DNA of 64,000 bases from Burkholderia mayonis (GCF_001523745.2 NZ_CP013387.1:868001-932000); one strand, 5' to 3'. Positions 55,314-63,931 are shown, numbered from the stretch's first letter. Made by a program: numbers and translations. Notes: generated from the letters alone by a model not told the origin.

Positions 55314-55422
55314 GCGGATAACCGGCCGCGTCGATGCGAGGCTGGACGAATGGGCGGCGACGGCGGCGCGCATCGTCGGATGCGCGCATGCCGACATCGT
55401 CGTGGGATGAGCCGGCTTACGC

Positions 55423-55998
55423 TTACTTCCAGAAGACGTAATGCGCGTAATACGGCGAGCTGCCGACTTGATGCTCGGTCGAGCACGGCGTCGCGGGCGC
55501 GGCGCCGCCCATCGTATCGAGCCGCTGCACGTAGCGCACGGATGCGAGCGAGCCGTTCGCGGTCGCGTGCGTCGAGAGGAGCAATTGAGGAATGCTGCCC
55601 GCGTTCGGACTCGGCGCGTCGGCGATTTTCTCGCCGACGATGCGGCTGCCGTCCCGTGCTTCCCACGACGGGCCGGCGCCGTGCCGGATCACGGCGACGC
55701 CGGACGCGTCGTAAAGCGTGGCTTCGGGGTGCTGGAACACCCATGCGATGCGGCGGTTGCCGTCGTATTCGCAGGAATAGATTTGAAGGCCGGTGGCGGT
55801 CGTGACGAATGCTCGTTCGGCATCCTTGGGAATCAGGTTCGACGGAGGCGAGGCCGCGTCGGCGGCGACCGCGCTCGCCCATGCAGCAAGCGCGGTCGCA
55901 AACCGTAGCCGTAGCGTGACGCACCGCCGGTTTCGTCTTTGAGCGAGGCCCGTCGTGGACAGGAGGGGATGGCGATCGGATTGGGCGCTTTCGTGCAC
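55423..55998 (-). CDS. DUF3455 family protein
   Basis: A 191-residue exported protein with the DUF3455 fold. The N-terminal hydrophobic segment RLRFATALAAWASAVAADA (residues about 30-50) acts as signal or anchor, then IPKDAERAFVTTATGLQIYSCEYDG, EATLYDASG, GPSWEARDGSRIVG and the C-terminal CSTEHQVGSSPYYAHYVFW. I use a GTG at 55998 with GAGG nine bases upstream; upstream ATGs give implausible Cys-rich extensions. The function of the family is unknown. Confidence 0.75.
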   Translation of the reverse strand: MHESAQSDRHPLLSTTGLAQRRNRRCVTLRLRFATALAAWASAVAADAASPPSNLIPKDAERAFVTTATGLQIYSCEYDGNRRIAWVFQHPEATLYDASGVAVIRHGAGPSWEARDGSRIVGEKIADAPSPNAGSIPQLLLSTHATANGSLASVRYVQRLDTMGGAAPATPCSTEHQVGSSPYYAHYVFWK

Positions 55999-56487
55999 GA
56001 TGACGATCCTCGTCGGAATAGGCCGGTCGAATGAAGCATAGCGGACGTCTCGTGGCATGCAAGGCGCGCACTGCGGCGCATGTCGCAAAATCGGCCTGTG
56101 CGGAGATTCGAAACCGTCGAGCGCCGCACGTCGCGAATGCCCGGTTGCATGCTGGATGGACAGTCAACGTGTGGAATCGACATGGCGTTGTCGCCCGGCC
56201 AGTTCATCGATCGGCACGCTGTCACGTGTGCTCGAGACCATGGCCGGCAAGCGCATGGCGTGCCCCTCGTCGGCAAGCGGCGGTGTGAATGCGCCCATCG
56301 CCTACACTTGATCATGGTATTCAGGTCGACCAAACGTCGCATTCGGCGAATGCATTGCATTGAACCCGGGATGCAACTCGGGCAATCGATCGGTGGCCGG
56401 CCCAGGCTGCGTCGCCGGCGACGACGCAACGGCGCGTGAACCGCATCATCGACGGCGCATCGGCGGAACAATTCAGCGGGGCGAGCC
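55999..56487. other. gene-free region of lower GC content
   Basis: About 490 bases without a gene having local codon bias. It is less GC-rich than the genes on both sides and may mark the edge of an acquired segment that includes the patatin gene. I see no repeats or recombinase site. Confidence 0.4.
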
Positions 56488-57600
56488 ATGATCGTGAGCC
56501 AGCCAGCACGAATGGAATTGCCGGGACAAGTCGTGCTCGTATTTCAGGGCGGCGGTGCATTGGGCGCCTACCAACTCGGCGTCTATCAGGCGCTGGATGA
56601 ATCCCGAATACGGCCGGATTGGGTGGTCGGTACTTCCATCGGTGCGATCAACGCAGCGTTGATCGTTGGGAATCCGCCGGAGCGCCGCTATCGACGCTTA
56701 GCGGAGTTCTGGAATCGGGTCACCGACCAGACCCGACTGGACGTGTCCGCCGCATGGCTCGGCTGGGACAAGACGCTTGCCGAACTGATGATCATCGGCG
56801 GCGGCATAGCGGGATTCTTCCTGCCCAATCCGGCTTCCTGGCTCGGGCCGTTGGCCCGATTGGGCGTGGATCGCGCGTCGTATTACCTGGCGGCTCCGCT
56901 CCGCGAAACGCTGACCTCTCTCGTCGACTTCGACCTGCTGAACGCCGGGCATCCGCGCCTGACCGTCGGCGCGGTGAACGCCTGCACGGGCGCGATGCGC
57001 TATTTTGACTCGCGCGAGCAGCGCCTGACCGTCGAGCACGTCATGAGTTCGGGGGCGCTGCCGCCCGCTTTCCCGGCAGTGCGGATCGATGGCGAGCCCT
57101 ATTGGGATGGCGGCGTCTATTCCAATACGCCGGTAGAAGTGGTGCTGGACGATAACCCTCGCAAGAGTTCGGTCATCTTCTCGGTGCAGATGTGGAATCC
57201 GGCCGGCCCCGAACCGGAAAGCCTGTGGCAGGTATCGGAACGACAAAAAGACATCCAGTACGCAAGCCGCACCGACAGTCATATCGCGCGTCAGCAGCAG
57301 ATACATCGTCTGCGCCATGTGATCCGCGAACTGGTCAAGCGCTTGCCCGAAGCCGAGCGTGCGACGGCCGAGATCAGGGAACTGGCCGCCTGGGGCTGCC
57401 ATACCAACATGCGTCTCATCAAGCTCGCCGCGCCTCGGCTCGACGGGGATAACCAGTTGAAGGACATCGATTTCACCCCGACGGGCATCGCTGCCCGCCA
57501 GCGTGCGGGCTATGAAGAAGCGATGCGAGCCATCGCGGCGCGTCCGTGGGAGGGGGCAATGGATCCGATGGAAGGATTGACCGTCTACAGCGCGGACTGA
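56488..57600 (+). CDS. patatin-like phospholipase with DUF3734 C-terminus
   Basis: A 370-residue lipid acyl hydrolase. The oxyanion loop is FQGGGALGAYQLGVY (residues 19-33), the nucleophile is Ser50 in GTSIG (48-52), and the second dyad residue is Asp207 in DGGVYSNTP. After residue about 240 follows a DUF3734 domain (QYASRTDSHIARQQQIHRLRHVI). It has more A/T-ending codons than its neighbours, so recent transfer is possible. GGGGCGAG precedes the ATG. No export signal is visible, as in cytoplasmic patatins involved in polyhydroxyalkanoate or lipid turnover. Confidence 0.9.
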   Translation: MIVSQPARMELPGQVVLVFQGGGALGAYQLGVYQALDESRIRPDWVVGTSIGAINAALIVGNPPERRYRRLAEFWNRVTDQTRLDVSAAWLGWDKTLAELMIIGGGIAGFFLPNPASWLGPLARLGVDRASYYLAAPLRETLTSLVDFDLLNAGHPRLTVGAVNACTGAMRYFDSREQRLTVEHVMSSGALPPAFPAVRIDGEPYWDGGVYSNTPVEVVLDDNPRKSSVIFSVQMWNPAGPEPESLWQVSERQKDIQYASRTDSHIARQQQIHRLRHVIRELVKRLPEAERATAEIRELAAWGCHTNMRLIKLAAPRLDGDNQLKDIDFTPTGIAARQRAGYEEAMRAIAARPWEGAMDPMEGLTVYSAD

Positions 57601-57688
57601 GCCGTATCGGGGGAAAGATGCGCTTGACGCTTTGCGGCGAAAGTACGAGGCGCGGGATCGAGCGTCGGCGTCCGGCGTCCGTCGTCCG

Positions 57689-57723
57689 TTGCTTGTTGCT
57701 TGTTGCTTGTTGCCTGTTGCCTG
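57689..57723. repeat. 7-bp tandem repeat (TTGCTTG)n
   Basis: Three exact TTGCTTG units followed by two TTGCCTG units (five in total) lie about 50 bases upstream of the NemR-like operator. Change in copy number would alter the distance from upstream sequence to that promoter. Confidence 0.85.
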
Positions 57724-57774
57724 TTTCGCTTTCGGAGCCGTTCCACACGCACGGCAGGGGCATTCAACGCCTTC

Positions 57775-57789
57775 TAGACGACCGGTCTA
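57775..57789. promoter_or_regulatory. NemR-like operator 1
   Basis: TAGAC-N5-GTCTA (spacer GACCG) lies 24 bases before the start of the TetR-type gene. The same site occurs downstream at 58488. The arms agree with the E. coli NemR operator (TAGACC/GGTCTA), so the encoded repressor should control its own gene here. Confidence 0.8.
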
Positions 57790-57812
57790 ATCCCGCGCTA
57801 TCATCCGCCCTC

Positions 57813-58418
57813 ATGAACGCAGCAGCCACCACCGCCGACGTGCGGCAGCACATCCTCGACACCGCCAAGCCCATCATGCTCTGCAAGGGCTTCACGGGCG
57901 TCGGTCTGAACGAGATTCTGGCGGCGGCCGGCGTCCCGAAAGGGTCGTTCTACCATTATTTCGGGTCGAAAGAAGCATTCGGCGAGTCGATCCTCGAGTC
58001 GTACTTCGCCGACTACCTCGCGCATCTCGACGCACTGCTCGTGCGCGGCGCCGGCCCCGCGGCCCATCGGCTGATGCGCTATTGGAGCCAATGGCAGGAC
58101 ATGCAGGCGGGTAACGATCCCGAGGGCAAGTGCCTCGTCGTCAAGCTCGGCGCGGAGGTCTGCGATCTGTCGGAGGCGATGCGGGCGGCGCTCGATCGCG
58201 GCACGACGCAGATCGTCGCCCGGCTCGCCGCGTGCATCACGGCGGCGTTCGAGGACGGTTCGCTGAAGGTCGATCTCGATCCGCAGCAGACCGCCGCGAC
58301 GCTTTACGAGCTGTGGGTCGGCGCGACGCTGATCGAAAAGATCCGGCGCAACGGCGAGCCGCTCGCGACCGCGATGGCGACCACCCGCCGCATCCTCGGC
58401 CTGCCAGGAGCGCGCTGA
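57813..58418 (+). CDS. NemR-like TetR-family repressor
   Basis: A 201-residue TetR-type regulator. The N-terminal helix-turn-helix is ILDTAKPIMLCKGFTGVGL then VPKGSFYHYFGSKEAFG. Two cysteines are placed as in redox- and electrophile-sensing NemR-like proteins (Cys in IMLCKGF and in GKCLVVKLGAEVC). NemR is inactivated by electrophiles and bleach through its cysteines and then frees the genes for glyoxal and N-ethylmaleimide detoxification. Its own promoter and the promoter downstream contain the same operator; a strong terminator separates them. Confidence 0.9.
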   Translation: MNAAATTADVRQHILDTAKPIMLCKGFTGVGLNEILAAAGVPKGSFYHYFGSKEAFGESILESYFADYLAHLDALLVRGAGPAAHRLMRYWSQWQDMQAGNDPEGKCLVVKLGAEVCDLSEAMRAALDRGTTQIVARLAACITAAFEDGSLKVDLDPQQTAATLYELWVGATLIEKIRRNGEPLATAMATTRRILGLPGAR

Positions 58419-58433
58419 GCACGAACTTCAATG

Positions 58434-58475
58434 CGCGGCGGCGCGTACGACGAACGTCGCGCCGCCGCGTTTTTT
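58434..58475 (+). terminator. intrinsic terminator after TetR-type gene
   Basis: A perfect 12-bp stem (58434-58445 with 58458-58469), a loop with three further pairs, and T6 at 58470-58475. It should stop most read-through from the repressor gene before the second operator. Confidence 0.92.
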
Positions 58476-58487
58476 ACGATCATTTTC

Positions 58488-58502
58488 TAGACGACTGGTC
58501 TA
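58488..58502. promoter_or_regulatory. NemR-like operator 2
   Basis: TAGAC-N5-GTCTA (spacer GACTG) occurs 13 bases after the terminator and is 373 bases upstream of the DJ-1 gene. The long leader between operator and first gene is unexplained. Confidence 0.8.
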
Positions 58503-58874
58503 ATAGGGGCGCGCGGCATGCCGCATTTCGATGATCGCAATGCAGTGCGAATCCGGTTCGGCGAACGGATCGAAGCGGCAATGACGCGCACCCGCGCGGG
58601 CGACGAAAGTCTCGATGCGATGCCGCGCCCGTTCGATCATGGCATCACCGTCGACGTGCTCGCCGGCGATGTCGCACGACGGGCAATGCATGCGACGGCG
58701 GCGCTCGATGGCCGTACGCCGCGCAGCGACGAGACGTGACGTGACGCGACGCGACGATGAAGCTGCGCGCGACGCGGATCGCCGCGCGCGCGTTCGAGCG
58801 ATTCGTAGATGCATGACCGGCGGGCCCGGGCGGGCCGCGCCGCTTGATTTCAACGCTTCAAGGAGGGCATCCAA
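58503..58874. other. long leader without a confirmed gene
   Basis: 372 bases between operator 2 and the DJ-1 gene. An open frame at 58518-58739 (73 residues) and frames on the other strand exist, but codon bias is moderate in more than one frame and there is no ribosome site before 58518. I see no terminator or riboswitch fold that I recognise. Confidence 0.4.
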
Positions 58875-59555
58875 ATGAAGATTCTCGTAGTCCTGACTTC
58901 GCACGACGAACTCGGCGCGACCGGCAAGAAAACCGGTTTCTGGCTCGAGGAACTGGCCGCGCCGTACTACGCGCTGAAGGACGCGGGCGCCGAGCTGACG
59001 CTCGCGTCGCCGCGCGGCGGGCTGCCGCCCGTCGATCCGAAGAGCAGCGATCCGGCGTCGCAGAGCGATGCGACCCGCCGTTTCGACAAGGACCCCGAAG
59101 CGCAGTCCGCGCTCGCGTCGACGCGCAAGCTCGCCGACGTGTCGATCGACGATTACGACGCTGTGTTCTATCCGGGCGGTCACGGTCCGCTGTGGGATCT
59201 CGCCGAGGACCGTCATTCGATCGCGCTGATCGAGCGCGCGGTCGCGACGAACAAGCCGGTCGCGGCCGTCTGTCACGCGCCTGGCGTGCTGCGACACGTG
59301 AAGGACGCGTCCGGCGCGCCGCTCGTCAAGGGCCGCAAGGTCACGGGCTTCACGAACAGCGAGGAAGCGGCCGTCGAGCTCACCGAGGTCGTGCCGTTCC
59401 TCGTCGAAGACATGCTGAAGACGAATGGCGGTGACTATTCGCGCGCGGCCGACTGGGCGCCGCACGTCGTCGTCGACGGGCGGCTCGTCACCGGGCAGAA
59501 CCCGGCGTCGTCGGAGCCCGTCGCCGAAGCGCTGCTCGAGCTGCTCGAGCAGTGA
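58875..59555 (+). CDS. DJ-1/PfpI-family protein (glyoxalase III/Hsp31-like)
   Basis: A 226-residue class I glutamine amidotransferase-like protein. The nucleophile Cys is in PVAAVCHAPGVL, the elbow, with Glu in LEELAAPYYAL and the following His. Marks are DYDAVFYPGGHGPLWDL and FTNSEEAAVEL. Related proteins act as glutathione-independent glyoxalases (conversion of methylglyoxal) or as chaperones. AAGGAGGG precedes the ATG. Together with the OYE gene downstream it matches the NemR regulon (electrophile detoxification) in E. coli, where gloA plays the partner role. Confidence 0.9.
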   Translation: MKILVVLTSHDELGATGKKTGFWLEELAAPYYALKDAGAELTLASPRGGLPPVDPKSSDPASQSDATRRFDKDPEAQSALASTRKLADVSIDDYDAVFYPGGHGPLWDLAEDRHSIALIERAVATNKPVAAVCHAPGVLRHVKDASGAPLVKGRKVTGFTNSEEAAVELTEVVPFLVEDMLKTNGGDYSRAADWAPHVVVDGRLVTGQNPASSEPVAEALLELLEQ

Positions 59556-59719
59556 CGCGCCGTGCGGGCGGCCATCCGGCGCGCCGCCCGCAGCGCATGC
59601 GCCGCGTCGCGATGCCCGTGCGCCGGCGAACGACGTCGTTGCATCGCATCCCTTCGCATCGCCGAATCACCGAATCATTTCACCGACCCGCAATACGAAC
59701 ACCGAAGAAGGAGTAGTAG

Positions 59720-60817
59720 ATGGCTGCATTGTTCGAACCGCTTCAGTTGAAGGACGTCAAGCTGCGCAACCGCATCGCGGTGCCGCCGATGTGTCAGTAC
59801 GTCGCCGAGGACGGCGTCGCCAACGAATGGCATCACGTGCATCTCGCGGGCGTCGCGCGCGGCGGCGCGGGGCTCGTGATCGCCGAGGCGACCGCGGTAT
59901 CGCCGGAAGGCCGCATCACGCCGGGCTGCACCGGCCTCTGGAACAACGAGCAGGCGGCCGCGTTCGAACGCTCGGTCGATGCGATCAAGGCGGCGGGCGC
60001 GGTGCCCGGCATCCAGCTCGCGCATGCGGGCCGCAAGGCGAGCGCGAACCGTCCGTGGGAAGGCGACGACCACATCGCCGATGGCGATCCGCGCGGCTGG
60101 CGGACGATCGCGCCGTCGGCGGCGCCGTACGGCGCGCATCTGCCGAAGGTGCCGCGCGAGATGACGGTGGGCGACATCGCGCGCGTGAAGGCCGATTACG
60201 TCGCGGCCGCGAAGCGCGCGCTCGACGCGGGCTTCGAGTGGCTCGAGCTGCATTTCGCGCACGGCTATCTCGCGCAGAGCTTCTTCTCGGTGCATTCGAA
60301 CCGCCGCACCGACGCGTACGGCGGCTCCGCGGAGAATCGCGGGCGCTTTCTCGTCGAGACGCTCGCGGCGGTGCGCGAAGTGTGGCCCGAGCGCCTGCCG
60401 CTCACCGCGCGCTTCGGGGTGATCGAGTACGACGGTCGCGACGAGGAGACGCTCGCCGAATCGATCGAGCTCGCGAAGCGCTTCAAGCAGGAAGGGCTCG
60501 ATCTGCTGAGCGTGACGGTCGGCTTCTCGACGCCCGAAGCGCGGATTCCTTGGGGCCCCGCGTTTCTCGCGCCGGTCGCCGAGCGCGTGCGCCGCGAAGC
60601 GCAACTGCCCGTCGCGTCTGCTTGGGGGATCGATACGCCGGCGCTCGCGGAGCGCGTCGTCAAGGATGGGCAGCTCGATCTCGTGATGGTCGGCCGCGCA
60701 CATCTCGCCGATCCGCACTGGCCGTACCGCGCGGCGCTCGAACTCGGCGTCGACCGCGCCGCGTGGACGCTGCCCGCGCCGTACGCGCATTGGCTCGAGC
60801 GCTATCGCGCGGCTTGA
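59720..60817 (+). CDS. Old Yellow Enzyme-family NADH:flavin oxidoreductase (YqjM type)
   Basis: A 365-residue FMN-dependent ene-reductase that reduces double bonds of alpha,beta-unsaturated carbonyls and nitro compounds such as N-ethylmaleimide. It is of the YqjM-like class: CQYVAEDGVANEWHHVHLA holds the Cys of the thermophilic-like subgroup, the substrate-binding His pair is in IQLAHAGRKA, and WLELHFAHGYLAQSFFS and the FMN phosphate site MVGRAHLADPHWP follow. GAAGGAG precedes the ATG. It is the second gene of the probable detoxification operon and is followed by a strong terminator. Confidence 0.93.
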   Translation: MAALFEPLQLKDVKLRNRIAVPPMCQYVAEDGVANEWHHVHLAGVARGGAGLVIAEATAVSPEGRITPGCTGLWNNEQAAAFERSVDAIKAAGAVPGIQLAHAGRKASANRPWEGDDHIADGDPRGWRTIAPSAAPYGAHLPKVPREMTVGDIARVKADYVAAAKRALDAGFEWLELHFAHGYLAQSFFSVHSNRRTDAYGGSAENRGRFLVETLAAVREVWPERLPLTARFGVIEYDGRDEETLAESIELAKRFKQEGLDLLSVTVGFSTPEARIPWGPAFLAPVAERVRREAQLPVASAWGIDTPALAERVVKDGQLDLVMVGRAHLADPHWPYRAALELGVDRAAWTLPAPYAHWLERYRAA

Positions 60818-61408
60818 CGGGATCGAGCGGGGATCGGGCGTGCGCGCGTCGGGCCGAGCGGCGACGATGCGTTCGCGTCGGCCGCTGCGCCATCGTCGAT
60901 TCGACGATTCGTTGCCGCACGCGTGCGACACGGCGCTCGCGCTGCCGCTCGAGCGGGCGTTCACGGCACGGCGCTTCGCATTGTGGCGGCGGCGTGACCC
61001 GGCCGCGGGCGGGCGACGTCACGTCGTCCGCCCGTTTTCCTTGGGCGCCCGTGTGCGGCGTCGTCCGATATCGTCCGCCCTCGACGCTTGCCCGCCACGA
61101 TGCCGCCCTGCCCGGCATGCGGCGTTTGCATCGCGCCGCGCAGTGCCTGTTCGCGATGAAGCGAGCCGCTTCCCGCAACCGAAACGAGATCTGCCGAGCC
61201 GTGTCCCGTTGATGTCGATCAACACGCGGCCCGCATCGATCGCCGACAGTCGACGGGCGAGCAACGTGCGGCCGCGTGCCGCACGAGCGCGGACGGCGGC
61301 GCGGCATTCATGACGTGAATGTGTCGATTCGCATCGACACGCCGATCTTCGCCATGCGGTCCGGCGCGCCGCCCGCACGCCATCGAACGACCGTCGAAGG
61401 AGATCCCT
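60818..61408. other. gene-free region before fabI
   Basis: About 590 bases without a gene having coding bias. It contains the terminator listed next. A GAAGGAG sequence at 61395-61401 serves the fabI start. Confidence 0.5.
61007..61039 (+). terminator. terminator after OYE gene
   Basis: A 12-bp stem with one G.T pair (61007-61018 with 61024-61035) around a five-base loop is followed by T4 at 61036-61039. It lies 189 bases after the OYE stop. Confidence 0.75.
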
Positions 61409-62170
61409 ATGCGTCTTCAGCACAAGCGTGGCTTGATCATCGGCATTGCAAACGAAAGCAGCATCGCGTTCGGCTGCGCGAAGGTCATGCGCGAGCAGGG
61501 CGCCGAGCTTGCGATCACTTACTTGAACGCGAAGGCCGAGCCTTACGTCCGGCCGCTCGCGGAGCGCCTGGAAAGCCGGCTCGTCGCGCCGTGCGACGTG
61601 CGCGAGCCCGGTCAGCTCGAAGACGTGTTCGCGCGCATCGAGCGTGAATGGGGGCGGCTCGACTTCGTGCTGCATTCGATCGCGTATGCGCCGAAGGAAG
61701 ACCTGCATCGCCGCGTGACGGACTGCTCGCAGGCGGGCTTCGCGATGGCGATGGACGTGTCGTGCCACTCGTTCATTCGCGTCGCGCGTCTTGCCGAGCC
61801 GCTGATGGCGAGCGGCGGCTGCCTGATGACCGTCACGTTCTACGGCGCCGAACGGGTGGTCGAGGACTACAACCTGATGGGGCCGGTGAAGGCGGCGCTC
61901 GAGAGCGCGGTGCGCTACCTCGCCGCGGAGCTCGGGCCGCGGCGCATTCGCGTGCACGCGTTGTCGCCCGGGCCGCTGAAGACGCGCGCCGCGTCCGGCA
62001 TCGACCGCTTCGACGCGCTGCTCGAGCGCGTCCGCGCGCGCACGCCGGGGCATCGCCTCGTCGACATCGACGACGTCGGCCACGTCGCCGCGTTTCTCGC
62101 GAGCGACGATGCGGCCGCGCTGACGGGCAACGTCGAATACGTCGACGGCGGCTATCACGTCGTCGGCTGA
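61409..62170 (+). CDS. fabI: enoyl-ACP reductase (FabI family, likely second copy)
   Basis: A 253-residue short-chain reductase that performs the last step of each fatty-acid elongation cycle with NAD(P)H. It has GIANESSIAFG in the nucleotide site (GxxxxxSxA), HSIAYAPKEDL, and the Y-x6-K catalytic pair in YNLMGPVK, preceded by TFYGAE with the second Tyr. The ATG at 61409 follows GAAGGAG. Burkholderia of this group carry two FabI-type genes; the strong similarity in FLASDDAAALTGNVEYVDGG to rhizobial FabI2-type proteins suggests this is FabI2. The triclosan-contact residues are mostly kept. Confidence 0.9.
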   Translation: MRLQHKRGLIIGIANESSIAFGCAKVMREQGAELAITYLNAKAEPYVRPLAERLESRLVAPCDVREPGQLEDVFARIEREWGRLDFVLHSIAYAPKEDLHRRVTDCSQAGFAMAMDVSCHSFIRVARLAEPLMASGGCLMTVTFYGAERVVEDYNLMGPVKAALESAVRYLAAELGPRRIRVHALSPGPLKTRAASGIDRFDALLERVRARTPGHRLVDIDDVGHVAAFLASDDAAALTGNVEYVDGGYHVVG

Positions 62171-62293
62171 TGCCGATGGGCGCGGCGAAGGCGCGTGACG
62201 GAGCGCGCGCGTTTGAGCGAACGGCGTACGCACGCTAAGATGGCCGTCTCAGTGCGCATCGACTCGACATCCGCCACGCCCCGAAGGACCGCC

Positions 62294-62722
62294 ATGCCGC
62301 CCGTCACGCTCGTCGTCACCGACCGCCCCGAACCTGCGGAGATCGAATTCATCGGCGCGGGCCTGACCGCGTACAACGTCGAGCGCGCCGGCGTCAACGA
62401 CGAACGTCCGCTCGCCGTGTTCGCGAAGGATCCGGACACGGGCGAGCTGCTCGGCGGCCTGACGGGCCGCACGTCGCTCGGCCTGATGTTCGTCGACCTG
62501 TTCTATCTGACCGACACGCTGCGCGGCGACGGCATCGGCCGCGAGATCCTGCGGCTTGCCGAGGAGGAAGGGCGCAGGCGCGGCTGCGGGGCGGCCGTGC
62601 TTTACACGATCAGCTTCCAGGCGCCCGCGTTCTACGAGAAGTTCGGCTGGCGACGGTTCGGCGAAGTGCCGTGCGATCCGCCCGGCACGAGCCGCGTGTT
62701 CATGACGAAAACGCTGCGCTGA
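62294..62722 (+). CDS. GNAT family N-acetyltransferase
   Basis: A 142-residue acetyltransferase. The motif LFYLTDTLRGDGIGREILRLAEEE contains the acetyl-CoA loop (R-G-D-G-I-G), followed by CGAAVLYTISFQAPAFYEKFGW. AAGGA lies five bases before the ATG at 62294. The acceptor is unknown. It lies between fabI and the AI-2E-family gene, separated from the latter by a perfect 10-bp stem. Confidence 0.88.
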   Translation: MPPVTLVVTDRPEPAEIEFIGAGLTAYNVERAGVNDERPLAVFAKDPDTGELLGGLTGRTSLGLMFVDLFYLTDTLRGDGIGREILRLAEEEGRRRGCGAAVLYTISFQAPAFYEKFGWRRFGEVPCDPPGTSRVFMTKTLR

Positions 62723-62726
62723 AGGC

Positions 62727-62774
62727 GGACGCGCGCAACGGTCGGCCGCCGCACCGGCGGCGGCGCGCGCGTCC
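62727..62774. terminator. nested stem-loop after GNAT gene
   Basis: GGACGCGCGC (62727-62736) pairs exactly with 62765-62774; inside it GCCGCC (62745-62750) pairs with GGCGGC (62756-62761). No T-tract follows. It may end the acetyltransferase transcript or regulate the next gene, whose ATG is 58 bases downstream. Confidence 0.45.
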
Positions 62775-62831
62775 ATTAAGATGGCGGTGTCGCGGCGCTT
62801 GCCGCGCTTTCTCATTGCGCCAAGAGTCCTC

Positions 62832-63902
62832 ATGATTCAGAACGCGTCTGTCCCGCCGGAGCCGTCCAGCCGTCCGAAGGCCCAGTCGATCGCGCTCGGC
62901 GCGCTGTATGCGGCGCTCGTCGCGCTCGCGTTGTGGGTGATCCGCGATTTCATTCCCGCGATCGCATGGGCGTGCGTCGTCGCGATCGCGCTGTGGCCGG
63001 CGTTGCGCCGCATCGACGCGCATCCCGGCTTCCACGGCCGCGCGACGCTCGTCGCCGTCGCGTTGACGTCGGCGGTCGCGCTGCTCGTCGTCGTGCCCAT
63101 CGCGGCCGGGCTCGTCGAGGCGGTCGATCAGAGCCGCGAGCTGCTCGGCTGGCTGCATCGCGCCGAGCAGACCGGCATTCCCGCGCCCGACGCGCTCGCG
63201 CATCTGCCGTTCGGCTCGCAGCAGGCGAGCGCGTGGTGGCAGGCTTATCTCGCGAAGCCGCTGCATCCGGAAGCGGCCGTCAAGGGCGTCGACGGCGGGA
63301 CCGTCGTCACGTTCGGCCGGCACTTCGGCTCGCGGATCGCGCACGCGGCGGTGCTGTTCGGCTTCATGCTCGTCACGCTGTTCGTGATCTTCCAGGCAGG
63401 CCCGCGCCTGTCGGGCGCGCTGCTCACCGGCGTGCGGCGCGCGTTCGGCGACAACGGCGCCGTGCTGCTGCAGCGGATGGCGGCGGCCGTGTACGGGACG
63501 GTGACGGGGCTCGTCGTCGTCGGCTTCGGCGAAGGCGTGCTGCTCGGCGTTGCGTACGCGTTCGCCGGCTTGCCGCACGCGGCGTTGCTCGGCCTCGTGA
63601 CGGCCGTCGCCGCGATGCTGCCGTTCTGCGCGCCGCTCGTGTTCTGCGGCGCCGCATTGTGGCTTTTCGTGCAAGGGGCGGTCAGCTGGGCGATCGGGCT
63701 CGCGGCGTTCGGCTTCGTCGTCGTGTTCGTCGCCGAGCACTTCGTGCGCCCGGTGCTGATCGGCAGCTCGGCGCGGCTGCCGTTCCTGCTCGTTTTGTTC
63801 GGCATTCTCGGCGGCGCGGAGACGTTCGGGCTGCTCGGCCTTTTCATCGGTCCGGCGCTGATGACGGTGCTGACCGTGTTGTGGGCGGAGTGGGTCGGTT
63901 GA
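62832..63902 (+). CDS. AI-2E family transporter (YdiK-like)
   Basis: A 356-residue inner-membrane protein with about seven or eight helices: pairs at residues about 20-55 and 63-88, then a cytoplasmic or periplasmic loop around 90-160, and five to six helices from 185 to the end. FMLVTLFVIFQAGPRL, VGFGEGVLLGVAYAFAGLPHA and FLLVLFGILGGAETFGLLGLFIGPAL are the family core. Members export autoinducer-2 or act as Na+/H+ antiporters, but most have no proven role. I use the ATG at 62832; upstream starts run through an Arg-rich stretch. An intrinsic terminator follows. Confidence 0.9.
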   Translation: MIQNASVPPEPSSRPKAQSIALGALYAALVALALWVIRDFIPAIAWACVVAIALWPALRRIDAHPGFHGRATLVAVALTSAVALLVVVPIAAGLVEAVDQSRELLGWLHRAEQTGIPAPDALAHLPFGSQQASAWWQAYLAKPLHPEAAVKGVDGGTVVTFGRHFGSRIAHAAVLFGFMLVTLFVIFQAGPRLSGALLTGVRRAFGDNGAVLLQRMAAAVYGTVTGLVVVGFGEGVLLGVAYAFAGLPHAALLGLVTAVAAMLPFCAPLVFCGAALWLFVQGAVSWAIGLAAFGFVVVFVAEHFVRPVLIGSSARLPFLLVLFGILGGAETFGLLGLFIGPALMTVLTVLWAEWVG

Positions 63903-63906
63903 CGGC

Positions 63907-63931
63907 GCGCATCGAACGATGCGTTGTTTTT
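63907..63931 (+). terminator. intrinsic terminator of AI-2E family gene
   Basis: CGCATC (63908-63913) pairs with GATGCG (63918-63923) around GAAC, followed by a T-rich run (TTGTTTTT, 63924-63931). Confidence 0.85.

Noticed and set aside
58500..59465. A 321-codon frame on the minus strand opposite the DJ-1 gene
   Set aside because: The + strand gene has a strong ribosome site and full family motifs; the minus frame has no recognisable domain.
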